From the NCBI RefSeq assembly GCF_947387555.1, contig NZ_CANDNZ010000002.1:744001-808000 (forward strand): a DNA stretch of 64,000 bases, in the 5' to 3' direction. Source of the stretch: Thalassomonas sp. RHCl1 (lineage in GTDB: Bacteria > Pseudomonadota > Gammaproteobacteria > Enterobacterales > Alteromonadaceae). The notes below the pieces were generated by a model that was not told where the DNA came from, did not search any database, and saw only the letters and a list, made by a program, of their open reading frames with translations. The position numbers and the translations under genes are program-made. Below, in pieces: positions 62,308-64,000 of the stretch; within the stretch, counting starts at the first letter, position 1, and each line of letters starts with the position of its first letter.

Positions 62308-63183
62308 TTAGCTGTCTGCTGCACCAGGACGGGCCTGATGAACATAAAATTCACGGCAAAAGGTTTTATCTGTCAATTGTTCAGGCCCGGTGTTATTGAC
62401 AGCGAAAAATACCGTAACAACCATTAAGCCCTTATTCGAATATGCACAAAATAAACCGCTGATACTGTCTAATTCGCAATAGGCAATAAAGCCCATTTCC
62501 TGTTGATCAAAGCTATAGGGGGTTAATGACATCCTGGGCCAGGTCACTCCGTTACAGTCGCCAAAAACTTCCAGGACCCAACCTGAAGAGGTCTTTTCAA
62601 TAGAAAAGGCCTGCATCCAGCTGCTGTGGCGATGCGTATTATGCCAACAGCCAGGCAAAGCCTGAAAATCTTCCTGTGCCTGGATATTTGCCCCTGTTGT
62701 GCTCTCCCCGGCATTATCTTCATTTGCCGGGGAAAACCCGGTTAAGGAGACTTGCTCATCGGCTGGTAAACTTGTTTGCCGGTAATAAAATTCCCGGCTT
62801 AATAGCTTCTCTGTTTGGCGGCTATGACCGGTCCCCTTCTGCTGATAAGGGTTTAAAGGGTTATCCATTTCTCGGTAACTTTGCAGCACCAGAACACCAT
62901 TTTTTTCATTGGCGGCAACAGTTAATCCCGACGGCTGTTGATAGTGATAAAAACCCGTGGCCAGCTCACTGCCGGGATTGGCCACGGGATGAACATCCAG
63001 GAGAAGCTGTGTTTGCTCATATTCCCCGGATGTCGATAAAATGGTTAACTTCAAGACTTCGCCGTCTAAGTTAAGGGTAAAGCGAGTGATAAAATCCCCC
63101 CGGGCATTGACATTCACCCAGGTGCCGAGCAGATTACCGAGCTTAAGCCTGCTTTGACATTGAACGCTTTCACTGTGCTCCAT
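62308..63183 (-). CDS. Double REFY-domain protein C, unknown
   Basis: 291 residues with two REFY domains in tandem: repeat 1 from LGNLLGTWVNVNARG to LLSREFYYRQ (about 15-140), repeat 2 from ALPGCWHNTHRHSSWM to KTFCREFYVHQ (about 175-285). The repeats share the G-x-W-x-N start and REFY end with proteins A and B at 35-36 kb but little else. No signal peptide. AGGGAG before ATG. Lies between the AroE-like and acyl-CoA-dehydrogenase-fold genes. Confidence 0.72.
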   Translation of the reverse strand: MEHSESVQCQSRLKLGNLLGTWVNVNARGDFITRFTLNLDGEVLKLTILSTSGEYEQTQLLLDVHPVANPGSELATGFYHYQQPSGLTVAANEKNGVLVLQSYREMDNPLNPYQQKGTGHSRQTEKLLSREFYYRQTSLPADEQVSLTGFSPANEDNAGESTTGANIQAQEDFQALPGCWHNTHRHSSWMQAFSIEKTSSGWVLEVFGDCNGVTWPRMSLTPYSFDQQEMGFIAYCELDSISGLFCAYSNKGLMVVTVFFAVNNTGPEQLTDKTFCREFYVHQARPGAADS

Positions 63184-63215
63184 AACCCGCTCTCCCTGAC
63201 TTTTTATCCTTTAGT

Positions 63216-64000
63216 TCAACAGATTTCCCGGTAGGTTTTCGGTGAACCGGTTAGCTGGTGGTTATCCCTTGACTTGTTAAACGAAACAGCCCGCTCCTTT
63301 GCCGTTATCCCCCGGGACTTTTTATCCGCAATCACACAATCCAGTACCTGGCAGGCCTCAGGGGGTAATAACTGGCCGGTTAAGCGATAAAATTGTGACA
63401 ATAACTGACTTCTGAGCATCATCAGGCCGTCAATAACCTTTAAGCCCTTATCACTTGCCCTGTGCAATAAGCCATTTGGAAATTGATTGTAAACAAAATC
63501 AATATAAATCATTTCCTTGTGCAGACAGTCCGGATCGAAAGTCATATCTGAGTCTTGCTCGAAAGGTATGGTATTGACCAGCACATCAAAGGCGTCAAGT
63601 TGTAAATCGGTAAGGGATAAGCAAGGTAAATGAAGTAATTTGTGCGCCAGGGCCGCCCTTTGCACCCCGCGATTAAATAACGTCACCTCCGCCCCTTGCT
63701 CATACAAGGTTTGTGCAACAATTCGTCCCGAGCAGCCACACCCGAGCACGGCTACCCGTTTACCTGATATCTCAACGTTATGCTGCTCCAGCAACAGTGT
63801 CAGGCCGACATCATCTGTAGTATCCACCTGAATTTGGTCATTATCGACTTTCAAGACATTGGCTGAGCAGGTACGTTTGACCAGCTCCCTGCTGGCAGGA
63901 TAATTCTGGCTGATACTGCCTTTAAGCGGCGCCGTTACCGTTAAACCGCGCAAGGGTAAGTTGATGGCGGCCAATCGCGAAATATAATTGTCTAAAGTCT
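63216..64000 (-). CDS. Shikimate dehydrogenase-like protein (5' end outside the window)
   Basis: Partial: the frame stays open to the window edge (reading TLDNYISRLAAINLPLRG at the edge), so the true start lies beyond 64000. Substrate half: GLTVTAPLKG with the catalytic Lys, and VDTTDDVGL with the catalytic Asp. NADPH half: VAVLGCGCSGRIVAQTL. Typical of AroE-type enzymes. Its place in an array of secondary-metabolism genes suggests a dedicated reductase for an amino-shikimate or quinate-like unit rather than housekeeping AroE, but that is inference. Confidence 0.82.
   Translation of the reverse strand, partial: TLDNYISRLAAINLPLRGLTVTAPLKGSISQNYPASRELVKRTCSANVLKVDNDQIQVDTTDDVGLTLLLEQHNVEISGKRVAVLGCGCSGRIVAQTLYEQGAEVTLFNRGVQRAALAHKLLHLPCLSLTDLQLDAFDVLVNTIPFEQDSDMTFDPDCLHKEMIYIDFVYNQFPNGLLHRASDKGLKVIDGLMMLRSQLLSQFYRLTGQLLPPEACQVLDCVIADKKSRGITAKERAVSFNKSRDNHQLTGSPKTYREIC

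Noticed and set aside
44572-64000. Polyketide, NRPS or lanthipeptide cluster
   Set aside because: No ketosynthase, adenylation, carrier-protein, LanM or LanB/C sequences were found in any frame provided or read.

Overview
The window reads as a chromosome segment of a marine gammaproteobacterium of the Alteromonadales, most likely close to Thalassomonas or Colwelliaceae. This is inferred from moderate GC, gene content (type VI secretion cassette with DUF2169 and pentapeptide-repeat proteins, paired SCO proteins, CPA2 antiporter, a large tyrosine recombinase) and protein style. No rRNA, tRNA, CRISPR array or insertion sequence was seen.

Layout. (1) 0-9 kb: a type VI secretion spike cassette on the + strand: VgrG with a long decapeptide-repeat tail, a DUF2169-pentapeptide fusion, a second pentapeptide protein, DUF3540 and a PAAR-like DUF4150 protein, followed by two convergent unknown genes. 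(2) 9.2-10.6 kb: an AhpD-like protein and a DUF4239 membrane protein. (3) 10.7-15.1 kb: a compact locus not named by any feature class I know exactly. Two nearly identical 31-codon genes, too short for ordinary gene callers, lie behind a good sigma70 promoter and are followed on the same strand by two different cytochromes P450; a divergent MFS exporter starts on the other side. This has the layout of a P450-modified ribosomal peptide (RiPP) pathway. (4) 15.3-27 kb: small secreted protein, a decayed di-haem peroxidase pseudogene, antiporter, tyrosine recombinase with flanking palindromes, a ParDE-type toxin-antitoxin pair, 5'-nucleotidase, universal stress protein, Deg protease, an orphan ABC membrane domain behind a three-half-site operator, and a 59-aa protein.

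(5) 26.8-40.7 kb: accessory metabolism: methyltransferase-like protein, TauD dioxygenase, two SCO copper chaperones, a cytochrome c/periplasmic-binding fusion, a ChbG-type deacetylase, two PhyH dioxygenases, a Rossmann-like unknown, RidA, two small paralogues of an unrecognised domain (called REFY here) and three glycosyltransferases. (6) 41-44.5 kb: ordinary small genes (GNATs, cupin, NTF2-like, GGCT-like, FosA-type).

(7) 44.6-64 kb: a nearly continuous minus-strand array. In transcription order it holds a shikimate-dehydrogenase-like protein (cut by the window edge), a double REFY protein, an acyl-CoA-dehydrogenase-fold enzyme, a transporter/LMW-phosphatase fusion, an LLM flavin enzyme, a giant MnxG/MofA-like multicopper oxidase, a YVTN beta-propeller, two glycosyltransferases, a possible 41-aa peptide, an ATP-grasp enzyme, a glycosyltransferase, a second ATP-grasp enzyme and a sulfotransferase-like protein. 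Many overlap or abut, so they are probably co-expressed. I infer a glycosylated or amide-ligated product with copper-dependent oxidation at the cell surface; the product is not deducible from sequence alone. No dedicated transcription regulator gene is visible in regions 3, 5 or 7.
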